Below are positions 23,201-36,440 of a stretch of 64,000 nt of DNA, in pieces. The DNA lies in assembly GCA_000310025.1 (NCBI GenBank), contig FN649758.1:2354076-2418075 (forward strand). The letters run 5' to 3'. The DNA comes from Ectocarpus siliculosus. Taxonomy: Eukaryota; Sar; Phaeophyceae; Ectocarpales; Ectocarpaceae. Positions within the stretch are counted from its first letter, which is position 1, and the number at the start of each line of letters is the position of its first letter. The notes below the pieces were generated by a model. The model was not told the DNA's origin, ran no database searches, and saw nothing but the letters and a program-made list of their open reading frames with translations. The position numbers and the translations under genes were made by a program.

Positions 23201-24997
23201 AAATCCCCGAAGCGGACGGGCAAGCGTCGAATGGAGGTTGCGATACCACAGCTTGAGCAGGAAGGCGACTCTTGGAAGCCGGTCTCCTGGCAACCTAGCG
23301 ATACGAAGGAGAGCATGATAAACAACTTCGGGCGACTACGGTATCAGGTGAGTAGGGCCATCAAGTCAGCTCAATCGATGTTTTCATGTTTGAGCAATCC
23401 AATGGCGGACATAGTGTTTTCGACTGAAAACGCCCGAGAGCGAGGAGTCGCTCCATATTTAACAGCCCCGCTGCAAGCGGGCGGGAGAGGACGTGTTGCA
23501 CCTTCTGCTGTATGTTTTATAGTTGATTCTCTTGCCCGTGCGGAGTCAACCTGCGAAATGAAGATTTGCAGCGCAGTTCGTGGCCGTGATTGTCAACACA
23601 ATGAACCTCGAGAGTTTTACCATGAGCACGATGCTCACGGCATTGAGCTTTGGACTTCCCTCCTGTGCTTCCAACGAGTAAGGCGAAAACGGTGGAGATG
23701 ACTGAACCTTTAGCGGCAGGCCTGAGCTCGTGCTATTTTTCCCAATCGTGAAATCTAACCCTATCAGGGATCAGGGACCATCTTTCCTAAAGATGTGCAC
23801 GCTGTACTGTAGCAGGGGTGCACGGACAGTGACCAAGATCCGACCGATTCAACCTGTGTCACCGTCTCTCAATCCCGTTAACCCAGGGTGCCCAAAACTT
23901 CCTGCAAGATGATCGCCTGCTTATCTTCCATCAAAGGGAGAGCCGGTACGACCCTTTGTCGTCCTGTCTCGTTGACTACAGGGGCCGAGCGACGGCTCCG
24001 TCTGTAAAAAACTTCCAGCTTCTCAAGTCACCCCCAGAAGACAAGTGAGTCGTCAGCCAGCATCTAGGAGGCAATGTTCCACCTTACATTCAAACAACTG
24101 TTTATCTATGAATGTTAGTCTTCTTGTGTTCTGCACCAGTAACAACTTCCGATAAGCCTGTTCTCGCCACATATATGTATGTGAAGAATCACTCCGCCTT
24201 TGACATATATATGCAATTCCGCGTGGTGCATGTGTACAGTGTGAAGCGAGCGAGGTACTTCAGCGAGGGGGGGGGGAAGAACGACGTTGAAAGCGACGAT
24301 ATACCGAGACCAGTTTTTCTTCAAATGGGCAAGGTAGGAGTGCCTTCCTTTTTTTATGGGGGACGTGGGGGTGTTGGTTATGGCCCATCACGGCATGCAT
24401 AATTTTGGGCGTGAAACAAGCCGACCGTCGTGGTCAGCATGCATGTATATTTTTTTCAGTGCCGTCCAAGCTTGATTTCGTATACTTGTAGTTGATACTC
24501 GTCTCCAACGAGCCAGGTGTACATGGTCCAAACCGGTTACAACGCAATTCGTCCGGCCTTGCTCGCGGCGTGCAAGAGGACATCGGATCAACGCCAAGCT
24601 GCGCAGAAGAACCAATCAATTGAAAAGCGGGAAGTGCCCTCCGATTCTTGGGACGGTTGCAAACCGTTCTCGGCGAAATGTTCACCATTCCACACCCACG
24701 TGTGAAGATCATGTCTGTTATCGTGTTATATTTCGCTCGTGCGTAACGACTGCTTCGCATCATTGCGAGGAGTCGGTTGAATACGAAGCGCTATCCACCT
24801 GTCCTTCACGCTACGCGCCCATTCGTTCAATTGTTTATGTCCACATGTTTTTTCACCAATATCCGTCACCGGCAAATGCTACGAACGCGCAACAGGTGGG
24901 CAAGGACTGCTTCAACGTGGATTTGGAGTGGCCGTTGTCGGTCCTTCAGGGGTTTGCCATCTGCCTCAGCCGCTTCGACGCCCAAGCGCAGTTTTAG
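20284..24997 (+). CDS. Tubby-like protein
   Basis: Eight exons close in phase to 877 residues: 20284-20555, 20684-22208, 22383-22528, 22655-22910, 23213-23347, 23887-24044, 24294-24333 and 24896-24997. The C-terminal tubby barrel occupies about the last 300 residues. It opens GTVLRCFIERDRSGTHKFSP and continues FSMYADLGDGSGRMLLAARK and SKTAYYTI. Later come the NSFLAKLRASSVAHTEYALYD strand, RELGVIIYNF, KRRMEVAIP, VDYRGRATAPSVKNFQLL and PVFLQMGK. It ends WPLSVLQGFAICLSRFDAQ. Tubby domains bind PI(4,5)P2 and, in animals, carry membrane proteins into cilia; basic residues at the lipid-binding strand are kept. The first 540 residues are disordered: proline-rich in exon 1, then Arg/Ser/Glu/Asp-rich. 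The start at 20284 is chosen because exon 1 then joins exon 2 exactly at an AG|G arginine codon. Confidence 0.93.
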
Positions 24998-26168
24998 ATC
25001 AATAGTATTGCAATCATTGCAAGATCGACGCCGATGGGTTCGATCGTGCCCTCCAACACCTTTTTTTATCTCTCCACATTATCCGGTAGACTCGTGTGGC
25101 TGTGCATTCGGTAGCACCTTGGAAGCTTAGGTTTCAAAATACAGTGTGCATACAAGTAAAGGAAGCCTATAGAAGTAAAGAGAGACTATTCATCAAATGC
25201 AGGAAGAAAGGCGGGCCAACATTTGGCCGATGGGAAGAAAAGGAGAAAGCATGCCGAGTTGGCAGGAAGAGAAAACAGCCTGAGAGCACCCTGTACTCAT
25301 TGTTGAATCGGATTGAAGGACCAAGACACGTGTGGTGACAAAGTATCATGCCGACGCCATGCAATATTGCTGGTTTGCCAGAAGTTAAACTTCCGACCAA
25401 CGCATAACGAGGACACGACCCCTACTCGAACCACAAGTACAAGACAGCAGTAGGACACATGGAAGTGCTTTATCCGGCACAACTGGAAAACCCTCGGAAT
25501 CCAATCGGAGTTTGCTGTCTAAATTTACATTCAAAACAGAACCAACTAGAACCCATCCAACAGGCATATCTGGTACGTCGAAACCCAAATCGCGTGGAAA
25601 TTCAGACTCCAGCCGAACCCGAAGCAGTCGGGACAATCTACACGGGGTCGGAGTGCAGCTCACTACCATCCCCCATGCCCCATGTACTACGCTCCTACTA
25701 CGATAACGAAGACACGGAAGTAAAGTCACGAGACATCCAACGTAAGAACTGTGTAGCTCAGCACCATTGTCGCAGGGAGACGGACCCCGGAATCAAGTGG
25801 ACGGGCCACATGAGCGCACGTGCCGCGAGAGAATGGTGCTGTCGATAGCGTTTGGGTCGCCGTTTGCGAAAACCAAGTTCTGCTCTTTGGGACACTCCGG
25901 GATCGCAGCATCAACATCTTCACGAGCACCTCACGCCATCGAAACCAGGCGTGGATTACGTCATAAGCCCGTATGTCCTCAGTCTGTGAACAAAACACAC
26001 AGGCATCACGCGATGTGAGAGGTCAAGCGAGACGTACAACATTACAAAAACACCAAAATAACGGGGCTGGCTCAAACCTCCGCAACACTGACAAGCACCC
26101 GGGATTTTGTTCCATGGAAGACAGAGATAGAAACTTTCAAGCCCACCAACAGGCTGGGTGAAAATTAC
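24998..26168. other. Convergent intergenic region, no gene seen
   Basis: This is the 3' space between the Tubby-like gene (+) and the unrecognised membrane protein (-). Open frames here lack motifs. I see no repeat beyond short purine tracts. Confidence 0.5.
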
Positions 26169-29100
26169 TCACATTTGATGTTGCTCCTCGCTTCCCACCA
26201 TGATCGCGGTTTTGATTTCCTCGTGCTCCCGGAACTTGTCCATTGCCGGCCCAATAGTCTGTTGCGGAAACCGAATCGCGCGTTGGATGGTCACTAATTT
26301 TAATTCAAGACATCTGCACAAAATCACAAGACAGCAAACTATCAAGCCATGGCGCCCAAGACAAATCTACACCGAGCCGGCAAAATCAGGCACTGGACGC
26401 ACCGTGGAGTTCAAGTTGAAGCGCTTGATGGCCTCGTCCGTTGCTGGGCCGCTCTTTTCCTGGATGGCCATACTCATCTTCATGGCCGTTTCCGGGTTTG
26501 TTACGTCTCCCCCCTGACAAGAGCGGCACAAAACACGACAAGCATCAACTGATTGCTGTATGTGGGCAACGCGGTAGGGAATCGCTCTGCAAGGCACGTC
26601 CTTTTCGATCGACCAGACCCCCAATTTACAAGGCACTTTGGCGAGGGAGGAGGAGGTGCACGGTTCTTACCTTGGCGAGGAGCTCCTGTACAACAGACTC
26701 GATGACGTTGTTGGACGCCTTGAAGAAGGCAGTCACGACAGTCACCATCTTCTCCACCGTAAGGTCGTCCGGGAGCTCAGGCTCCTCTTCGTCCGTCGGC
26801 AAGTTTGACACCGTGAGATAGAGGTTCTTGAGATGCCTCAGCTGCTCTTTCACCTACGAGGTAAAGATCAAACAACCACGGCCACCACGATCCACGATCG
26901 ACACGGAATGCTACGACGAGAAAAAAAAAGACCTGGGCTCAGACACAAACACACGCAAAAACGTCCATGTCCACAAGAGTTGACCTCTGATAGAAACGTT
27001 GTCCTTCAAGCCCATGAGTTTTTGCAAAAGAGCAGGATCATGACACCATGACCATCGCTCGACCAGATTCACCAAATAACCGGTCAGACACAATGTTCGC
27101 CTCCCGCCCACCGAAAATAACCTCGCCAAAATACTCTATCACGCAAAACCATGGTCAGGTGCACTAACATGTCATCACGAAAATCAATCCAAGAACATCA
27201 CCGAGCGTATCTTTAAAGGTCCCTCGCACGGCAAAAAGGCGCTGGTTCGATGTATCACCTGCTGGTCCCCCTTCTCTTCGTAGTACTTGCTGGCATCTTC
27301 CATGTCCTCCAACGAGATCCCCATGCCCACTGAGATCTGAGACCCATCAAGTCGCGCATGGCAAGGAGATGGGAAGTGTGCTACACCACCAACAGCTCAT
27401 TGCTCCCGAAAAAACAACCCCCTTTGCCGGGAAGACAGAGCATTTTCAAACAACAACATAGACCCACCTCCGCCGGGAAGACAGAGCATTTTCAAACAAC
27501 ATAGAGTGGTGGCACACGCACCTCCGCTCAACGTTGGGGAGAAGAGCAATGTGAATACTTTTGTAACCTCCTGGTTCAGGAAATCAACGCGGGCAACTGA
27601 GGTGTACACTTCGGGTTCTTTGCGTTAGTTATCGACTTGAACATGTGCAGCCGTTGTACAACAACATCGCAAGTGAGTACGTGTAGACTGCCATCATTTC
27701 GGTCAACTAGGAACAATTCTCTAGAAACCGCACCTGCGCCTGAGTCTTGGCGAGAGAATCCTCAAAGTGTCCAACGGCGAGATCCGTGAGGTGCTGCTCC
27801 GGTACCTTCCCTCTATACTGAACTATTTGTTGGTTGAAGCTCATCTGAGATGCGGTTGCGAGACGAACAACCGTTGCCAATAAGAAAAGGCAGCACAGCG
27901 TAAGAAGAACTATCCAGGGGCCCCAGGGGAAGAATTGGGATTGGATGCCAACATGCTTCAGCACCTGTGAGCACCTTAGCCTCGCACAGGTTTGGAGGCG
28001 CGCGTCCACCTACCAGTCAGTAACCAGAACTGGTGAGATTGAGACAGCGAAGCGTACACCCACCGTGGGTTCGTCTAGGAAAGACCCCCCGCCAATGGTA
28101 CGAGTGTCGGGATGTTTGCGAAATACTCCGGCAGGCGTGATGGAACACGACCCTCTCACTGGCATTACGGATCTGCTCATCTCACAATGCTCTGGTGTGA
28201 TTGCTGATTGAGGATTTGGAAGAACTTCACCACATGATCTCGGTCAACTGGCTCCCACTCCTCCATCTCCTCGTCCTGCAACGAACGTACGGTTTGGGAC
28301 AGAAAGCGCCATGTGGAGGTGGCGAGTGAGAATATACCGTATGCGCACGACGAAAACAACACGATGAATCACAAAAATGTACCTCACCTCCCCTGCTAAA
28401 GCAGTGTTGTTCACAAGTGTACATTTGTGCAGGCTCCACAAGATATTACCCGTGGTCTTGCTTGTACCTTAAACTGCGTAAAGCTGGCCGCGGGGCAACT
28501 TCAACAAGGAACGGGGGCTTTCCTCGTCCAACACGTTGTAGTTTTAGACCCGGGGCCAACTGCAAGTTTTTACTATTGAGCTCGAAATGCCACGCAAAGA
28601 AGAGATGAGTGCTGAGTAGATGTCTGACTGGAAGCGAGAGATAAGGTGGCACATGGGTGTGCGTGGCGGTTGTGTTCAGGAGAGAGGCCAGAGAGAGAGA
28701 GAAAAGGAAGGGGCGACAGACAAAGACAGGCCGATCGCTCCTACCGCTGTACACCCGGGCGGCCAAAAGTGAGATGGAGGCGCAGCACCCACAAACCACA
28801 CACAGGCTGCTATATAATTGGTGATGTACAGCTATGCTGCTTGTTCACCCTGTCAGCCGAGAGGGAGGAATAAGAGACGTTTCATCGCTCGTGTGTCCTG
28901 CCGGGTGTGTGTGCGTGCTTCGGAAAAGAGGCACATCCCACACCCGCAGGCTGCAACACAAGACTGACGTACAGCAGCCCCGGGAACCAACTCTCTCTAC
29001 ACTTGCGCGAGTGTCCAGTGTGCGACCTACTCCCTGCTTCTCGCGTCCATGGCACTCTTGTCAAATTGCCTGAACGACTGCAGGCGGGCCAGTTTCCGTC

Positions 29101-29845
29101 CGAGTTTGAACAATATAAGATGAACTAGGTATTTCTTCTCAAAACAAAACATAACCCCGCGACCCCGCTCTAGTGCATATTTCCGGACAATTTTGGGACG
29201 GGTGGCACAACCCATTGGGAGGGCTGGGGCAGTCAGAAGGACAGTTCGGTAGGAGCGTACAGCAGAGCGAAAAATATGTGTCGTGATTCTTGAGGGCTAA
29301 AGGTGCACGATTTTTCTACGTACCGCATCTCGGAAATTGTTTGTTCAAAGGTATACGGGTGTGTAGCATGTTGGTGTAAGCCCCGTCGGTCCACATCAAC
29401 CACGCAGGGCTCTACATATCCATGATCGGCCATCAAATAGTAAACGCAACAATGCCGTCCATAGAGCAGGTTGGTTCGGCGCTCCGTGGGTGCAATCTGG
29501 GTGTGATAACCAAAACTCACAATCGAACGTAGTTCCGGTAGAAACTAGAATTTGAATGCTAGAGCTATTAGATACGAGACTAGTGAGTACCTGAGTGGTC
29601 CAAATCGATGCAGAGTTTAGCTCGATGTACACAAGATGCAGTGCAGCACTCACAATGATACGTAGCGTCAGCACAGGTGCGGGGTGGAAGACGTGGGGTG
29701 TTTCCTAAGGCAGAGAGAGCCAATTGTAATGATGTAATGTACTCACCCCCATCGAGCGTGCTCTTCGCCACAGGATATAAGCGACGCCTGCACCAAAAGC
29801 GACCATCGTCGCCAGGGCTGTTCGTGGCTGCGCTCTCGTAGCCAT
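26169..29845 (-). CDS. Unrecognised protein with N-terminal membrane anchor and helical body
   Basis: I do not recognise the family. Seven phase-0 exons give 253 residues: 29747-29845, 28186-28275, 27734-27844, 27259-27336, 26671-26853, 26403-26513 and 26169-26258. Every exon is bounded by good GT and AG sites, and every intron falls between codons. Exon 1 is MATRAQPRTALATM, a hydrophobic span VAFGAGVAYILW and RRARS: a signal anchor or an organellar inner-membrane anchor. The rest is charged and helix-rich, with WEPVDRDHVVKFFQILNQQ, KYYEEKGDQQVKEQLRHL and LPDDLTVEKMVTVVTAFFKA. The first intron is about 1.47 kb, so a missed exon there is possible. The body looks like a conserved single-domain protein rather than noise, since all seven exons stay open and in phase. 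Confidence 0.62.
27426..27501. repeat. Direct repeat of 30 bp inside an intron
   Basis: The string GCCGGGAAGACAGAGCATTT with its continuation occurs at 27426-27455 and again at 27472-27501, with 16 bp between. Both copies lie in the intron between exons 3 and 4 of the membrane-protein gene. Confidence 0.9.
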
Positions 29846-30028
29846 GATGACGCTGGAGTGGGGTCTCGTGCTCGGTGTCTGTGGTCGCTGGCTCTGGCTG
29901 GCTTGGGAAGGGGGGACGCGAATGGCATACCATGCAATCCCCCGCTCTTAGCCCGGCGCCCCCCGCAAAACACACAGTCTCGTGGAGTCTCGTTCTGCAC
30001 TCACCTGCGCTCTCTCTGATAAACGACC
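29846..30028. promoter_or_regulatory. Compact bidirectional promoter region
   Basis: Only 183 bp separates the start codons of two divergent genes, so both 5' UTRs and both core promoters must fit here unless transcription starts inside the neighbour. The stretch is GC-rich, contains repeated CTGGC units (29886-29906) and CpG-rich segments, and shows no TATA box. Confidence 0.5.
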
Positions 30029-33000
30029 ATGAAGGATCTGACGGCTACAGAAAAAGAGGTGCGTCTCACGGTGCTGCAATTGTTCATGCCGCAGAGCATG
30101 AGAAATGATTGGCATTACAATACAACACTACATGTAATCCTCCTCATTTCGACCCGGCTGATTGTCCGTCCAGGAGGCGGCGCAATTACTCGTGTCGATG
30201 TTAGCTGCCGCTCCACCGTTGGCAAACGAGCTTGGGGAACTCCTCGATGCCCTTGGTGAGTAATCAGCCAATGTATGCCATCTATATGTCTGGATTTTTA
30301 TCTCTGCCTCTTTGATATGTCTTTTGTGTTTTCATCGACGGCTCTTATCCTTTTGTGTAGTGTATCTTCCAGCAGTCGGACCACGACGCGTTCCGGCCGC
30401 CGCGGAAAGGAGAGGCACACAGACGGACAGCCAGACAGAGAGCGAGGGAGGGATATTTTAACTGCGCGGTTCTTTTAAAGAATCGCATGTGAAATCAATG
30501 TCTATCGCATTTGGCGGGTGCCGCGTGATTCTCATTTTCCTACCAGATGGTGCGACCAACAAATAATACGGAGTTCGGTAGATACCTTTGACGTTTTACA
30601 CGAAACGCGGCCGACTTCGCGACGAACACATAGCTGGCATTATCGAGGTGGATTGCTCCCCCTCTCTTGTTAGGCGCAATTGACACTCCCCATATCTTTG
30701 CGGCCGTGGGCTATCAGGCGTACTGTAGAAACAACACTGCGTGATGACGAAAAGATCTATAAAGCCCCCATGAGCCCCCGGCAAGCGAGGAGGGCGCAGC
30801 ATACGGCATCGGTTGCCGGTATGTAGGCCCAAGGTATTGCCGATAGCCGCTTGCATACGGTAATTGATTTGTTCGTGATCCGCCGCGCTTTCAACCTAAA
30901 GCTCCTGGTGCTCATACCGAAGACACGTGGCATCAATCGAAGCATTCCCGGCAATACAACATGTAGTCTAGGTTGTTTCAACAGACCCAGGCTCTTCGAC
31001 ACGCGTGACAATGTTTGACCTTCTTCCTGTGCCCCTTCCAAACGAATCCTGAACCTTGAACCTTGCACGTGACGCCGACGCCTAAGACGAAGGAGAGACG
31101 GTATTTGTCGGCGGAGTCAAAGATGCCACCTTGCGCTCCCAGCTCGCCGCGTTCTTGACTGCACTCGGACTTGCTGCCCCTGCGGGAAAGGGAAACAAAT
31201 CTTTTCGATGTAGCGGTGGCGGGGTGCTGCGGGGTGTCGCCGCATTAATGGATGAACAGGACTTGGCGGACCCTCTTCCGCTTGACAGGGAGGCGGCGTT
31301 TAATTCAGCAAAGGAGGCAAGTACGGGCGGAGAGAGTCGACATGTGTGGATCATGAGTTTTTTCGTTTGCAGATAGTACCAGTATATTGCACCGTGGTCT
31401 GTGAAGCGGGTATCGCGCATGTGCTACCTTGTGGGGCGGTATCGACCACGACCAATGCATCATACGCCACGGTAGAAGTTTACAGTCTCATCCTCACCCC
31501 GGTGGTGGAAGCAATGTATTTTTGTGTAAATCGCGAACCCCGGGGGTAGTTCTGGGGCGGAGGACTGGTACAGTGTTAGCGCTGAGCCTCGGGCGGCGGG
31601 CCCGATTGTTTATTTCGAGAAAACTTCTCGCTCAACCACCCATCCGCACGCCGGCATGTGTTTCTGTTTGGTGGATATCCCTCTGTTGCGCGGAAACACA
31701 GAAAAGGTGTTAGTTCTTTTTCCTTGGCGGGAAAAGGCTTTCCTAGGGAACGGAGGCGACCTAGAACTAGAAATGTCAACTCAATTGCGGATCCCTGGGG
31801 TCCAGGCAACGTTTATACCACACCTGCGAGGACACGGAATTCGTGCCTTGTGTTCTCTTCGCCACGCGGTCTCGCACCGTCCGCCAGAAGAAGAGGCGTA
31901 CCTGTTGTCCCATCTCGTCGAGGACCTGCTAGCTCTCGCGTGCTGATGGAATTGTCGCTTCGGTGCTTTCACAGGTGGTGGATCGCTTGGCAGGCGAGCA
32001 AGGAATGGAGGGTGTACGCGAAGAAGTGCCTGGACTGTTGGACCAGATCTTAGGGGGTGAACTTGTCATGCTTGAGGGGCTTCCTGACGAAAGAGTCAGG
32101 TGATATGCATGTATTCACCTCCGTGGTTCCGTGTTGCGGTACGTACACTGGGGACATCTGCTTCGACTTGGTTCTGTTGTTCATGTGCTTCCGGTGTCTT
32201 TTTACGCTGAGGCAGATGAGGCAGATGTTTCTGGCGCTTTTTGTGTGTCTCGTGTCCGATTCCCTCTTTTTGTCAAACACTTGCGTTCTCCTGTCAGGGC
32301 CGCCTTGACCCTTCTGTTTGAAGCGATAGGTCTAAAATCACGGACAGCAGGAGATGGCGGGGAAGCCGGGTACGGCATACCTGATCGGGGTTATGAAGAC
32401 AGTGAAGCTGTCATCAAGAAGGCAAGCAAAGGTAGAAGTATTTTTCCGTGAAATAACCCCAAGTTAAGCTTGGCGTATTTTTGTACTCGACCTTCACATG
32501 CCATATATTCTTCGGTTATTTGGCAAGGGGGTCTGTACATCTCTTTCATGATGGATGACAGTATCGCATCCGCGTATCGTCCCTCCCCTGGCGTTGACCT
32601 ACAACGCTGATTTATTAGGTGATTGCGGAGTATGGTGGCGAGCAGAGTAAGCCCAAAGACAGTAGCGACGACGAGGGGGGCGAAAACGATGGCCCGGCAC
32701 CTCGTAGGGCCCCTATTGGTCCAGCCATGCCTTCCCAAGCCATGCTTGCCCAGGCACAACAGGCAGCGAAGGACTTTGTCCAGGAGGTGCGACGAACGGT
32801 AGCCATGACTTTGGTCTCTCTCTCTTTCTGTGACTTGTTTCATCTCTTTCGTCGTCAACCGCCCTATGAGATGTGGTACCAAGTTTCGCCATTGCTGGTG
32901 TCAGGTGTCTGCTTCGGGTGGGCGCAAGTGTTTCCTTCAAATTTTGATTATCCGTTGGTTTGCATCGCAGCAGGACTCTTCATCTGACGACGATGAAGAT

Positions 33001-35661
33001 CAATTCGGGCCGTCCATCGCCGGCAAAGAGAAACGCGTCGCATCCGAGCGGTACGTTTTTCGTTCTCGTAGGCATTAATTACCATGACTTAGGCGCTACG
33101 CATCACACGTACTTCACGAAGGTCTTTAGTTGTGTTGTACTGCTCGGTGCACTTGTGAGCATCCTTTACCTCGTGCCAGGAGCAGCTAGTTGATTTTGCC
33201 ATGTCATCCATCACCGTTGGCGTCGTGCTTGTGTGGATCATCAGAGCGGACCCAAACCGAGCCAAACGGCAGAAACGGCAGGAGTTGAAGCGTGCGGCCG
33301 AGTGGGAGAATGCCACTGGTGTTATCACAGGAGGGCAGGCTGCGCTCGACAAGGCGGTGAGAACGATCGACGGACTAGCGTTTGTGGTTCTTACCCATGT
33401 CTAGCACATTTCACGGTGTGTGTGTTGGCTGCTTTCCACTTGTGCTGTCGTTTTCATGGGCTGTGCTATTCAGGCACACCAAGGGAGGTTGTGCTCCGTT
33501 CACGTTCCAAGTGCTTTTGGGGTCTTATGCTCGATCGAAATCCGATTGCTGCGGTGCGAGATACTGTACGCGAAGTCGTTTCCACGCGCATTGCTGAACG
33601 ATTTCGTTCTGTGTTAGTGCGTGAGTGGGTATGATAGCTTGTGGAGTATAAAAACATTTTTCTTGCAACGCCTATCGCGCTCCGTCATCCAATAGATATC
33701 TTCAAGTCAACTTTGCTTTGCTCTCCTTGCCACAGGAGGCCGAGGTTGGTCGGGAGGAGTGGATGCTCGTGCCGCCCAAGTCTCTCGGTGTATTAGGCGC
33801 TATCAAGACCTTGCAGCCTACCAATCGTAAATTCCAAACGTAAGTCAGCTGCTGCCATGAGATTGTCCCGTACTTTTGAGTATTTGCTGAGACCGGGGAG
33901 GGGGGAGGCCCCGAAAATGCGGATCGTACGATACAAGCTGGCCGCAGTGCGATTAACGACGGAGGCACACACCACGGTGGGCGTTTGTCACACCGTGTGT
34001 TGCCTGGGTAGCAAATCCAATTTTTTCCTGCAGCTCTCCTGACTAAAACTCATCAAGCGTTTTTCTTGTCTTCGCCCCTCGAACCCATCCCTCCGCCCCT
34101 CTCACGCTCTCTGTCGTGCTCTCGTTATGGTTAGTCGCTCGGCGAGAGGTGCGCGTGCGGATCTCCATGCCCCGAAAGCACCGAAATCGAAAGCAGAGAT
34201 GGAAGCTGAAGCGGCGGCGGAGGAACTCATGGCCAAGCACCGGGAGGTATGAGTGATACTAGCAAACTGTTCCGCCCGTGCTTGTACATTTTTCAAATCC
34301 ATGCAAAGTTGAGCGGTCAAGTGTCTTGGTGTACTGCATACCCGCTTGTAGCGTTCCCGGTAGGCCGTGCCGCATATGCCGTGGTTTGGGGCTCCTCTTT
34401 CGTTGCGGAATCCCGACGTCGTGACCCTTTTTTCCTATCGGGAAATATTACTTTCGGCGCGTACCCATCGTATATAGGCAATCCGGTTGATTGTTTCCTA
34501 CATGTGCCAGAATCTCTCAATAATTTTAGTCCAAGTGAATGACGTACCCCCTTGGTGTTCATCGTCTGCAATCTCTGTTCCAGGCGGGTCTTTTGAAAGG
34601 GGCAGTGTTGGTTTTGGTTTCGTTGCCAACAAATCGCGGTTCGGTCAATTTTTTATTTTTGTGTGTTTTTGTGTTTGGTCGAAGTTGAGGTCATGTTTAT
34701 TTTTGACACCAGTTTTGAACTTAGGTCAGTTTGTCGTCACACATTGATTTAGAATAGGTATATTGACGTATCCCAGAGGTCGCCAAGTTTTTTTTATGGA
34801 TATGTCTCTAGAAACTGCACGGATTTGGACGAATTGGAACAATGTGTTTGGGGGTCATCTCGAGGTAATTGTACGAAAATATTGCCTGCATTCCTCTTTT
34901 CCACGCGGTTCGTATGAACCTTGGTGTAGTGTCAACTCTCAACATTTTGCGTGAAGAGTGAGATCATGGTTGGGAACGTTCAACCGGACTCTAAAAAATC
35001 GAATACTCAGGAACGACCGTCATTGAAAGGTGCCTTTTGGTGCTTGACCCTCCTATTGGCCGTAGGCGCGAGGCGCCTCACTGGTGGAGAGGCATGCAAG
35101 CGACGTCAGCAAGGCCAAAAAGGCGGCGGGTGGAGGGGACGGCGGCAAGAAGAGTTTCTCCTGGAGCCGAGAGGAGGACTTCGAGCAACGAAAAAAATTT
35201 ACCCCCCAGGTGAATTGCTTCATTGCAAAGACTCGTTGCCTAGATCACGTTCGTATTGCTTTGCTACCTGGCACAAGTCTGCGGTTGAGGGACAACGCGA
35301 CCGTGGAAAACGCCCATGTTGATTCTAACTCGAATGTGGTGTGTGGTAACACGGATGTCTTCCTGTGACGCTGGGGGCTTGTCTGGGGTCTGGGGTATGT
35401 ATTTCAACTACAGTTCACAGGCTTCCTTTAGTTGTATTCTACGATATGACGGGTGCTTTCGTCTCAATCTGGGCGAAACCTTCCTCCGGCATCGGGGATG
35501 TTTCTCCTTCTGTTAGCGGGTTCCATGTCGCTACAGGAAGTCTGAAACTTTTGTTTTGCCGCCCCGTGTTTGCCGTTTGCCAGATGTACGAAGAGCTGGT
35601 GCAAAAGTCCCAAGAGCTGGACTCGAAGTTCTCAAGATCAATATCCAGAAACTTTTTGTGA
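30029..35661 (+). CDS. GPALPP/DUF3752-domain protein with N-terminal PUB-like repeats
   Basis: Twelve exons give 461 residues: 30029-30058, 30174-30255, 31087-31316, 31975-32099, 32298-32421, 32619-32786, 32974-33050, 33245-33356, 33736-33839, 34135-34246, 35066-35209 and 35584-35661. From about residue 198 it is a GPALPP1-type protein: acidic serine stretches with APIGPAMP and FGPSIAG, then REEWMLVPPKSLG, a basic KSKAEMEAEAAAEELM segment, SLVERH, and a MYEELVQKSQELDSKFSR tail ending NFL. Function of the family is unknown; it is nuclear and disordered. Residues 1-195 are different. They hold two related segments (33-66 and 135-168) sharing LLDxxxxGExVxxxGxxDxxxR and ending AxGL, reminiscent of the C-terminal half of a PUB domain. 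Two introns (31317-31974 and 32422-32618) begin GC rather than GT. If the second is wrong, this would be two genes, but no ATG opens exon 6. Confidence 0.83.
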
Positions 35662-36440
35662 AGCAATCGCTGAGGGGTCTGCTAAAGACGACCATTTTAA
35701 ATAGTCGATGTTTTTTGCCGCATGGGCAGGTTTCAGACGGTTATTGTGGGCGGGCAGAGGGTGCTACAATCGCAGGGTCCGTTATGTTGACGCATGCATG
35801 GCTAAGACATGTGGAGTATCGAAGATATTCGTGTTATAAGGTTGAATGCAGGTCGTATTTCTCACAAGGTGAGAAGGCCCCACCTCTCGTATTATGTACT
35901 TGTGTGCCATTCATTGCCGTGGAGAAGTGTAGCATGAAGACGTGTTGGTTGCCCTGGGGAACAATCTTGAAGTTTCCCTGACAACAACGCTCCCTGATGT
36001 AAAACATTGCTACGTACCTTACAGCGATACGGCACGCTCGTGCGATTCCTCATGGCTACTCTTCTAAGCTACTCTTCTAAGCTATCACAAGTCCTACGGT
36101 CTATTGCCCCACTAGTTTAGAACCCGTGCCACTCAGCCGTCCAAAACGCCCAATACAAGCAACCTTGTGGGAGACAAGAACCCTTCGAGGGTAAACCTGT
36201 ACTCAAGCTCCACACCCCTCAACATTTCAATCCTCACTTTGGCACTCACTACTGCTACATTCATTGGTACGTGTTGTGCGTCTGTTGTTTGTGTACTTTC
36301 GTCCCATCTACATCTTCCACGTGCGGGAAATGTTCCCCAAGCAACAAATTGAACCAACACGGGAGACTCCAAAGTCGACACGAAACACACACAAGATGCA
36401 GCCTATGCGCGAGCAAATACACGAACGCAAGCAAGTTTTG
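35662..36440. other. Convergent intergenic region, no gene seen
   Basis: This is the 3' space between the GPALPP-type gene (+) and the dynein gene (-). It contains a short tandem GCTACTCTTCTAA duplication at about 36055-36080. No coding or RNA gene is supported. Confidence 0.55.
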
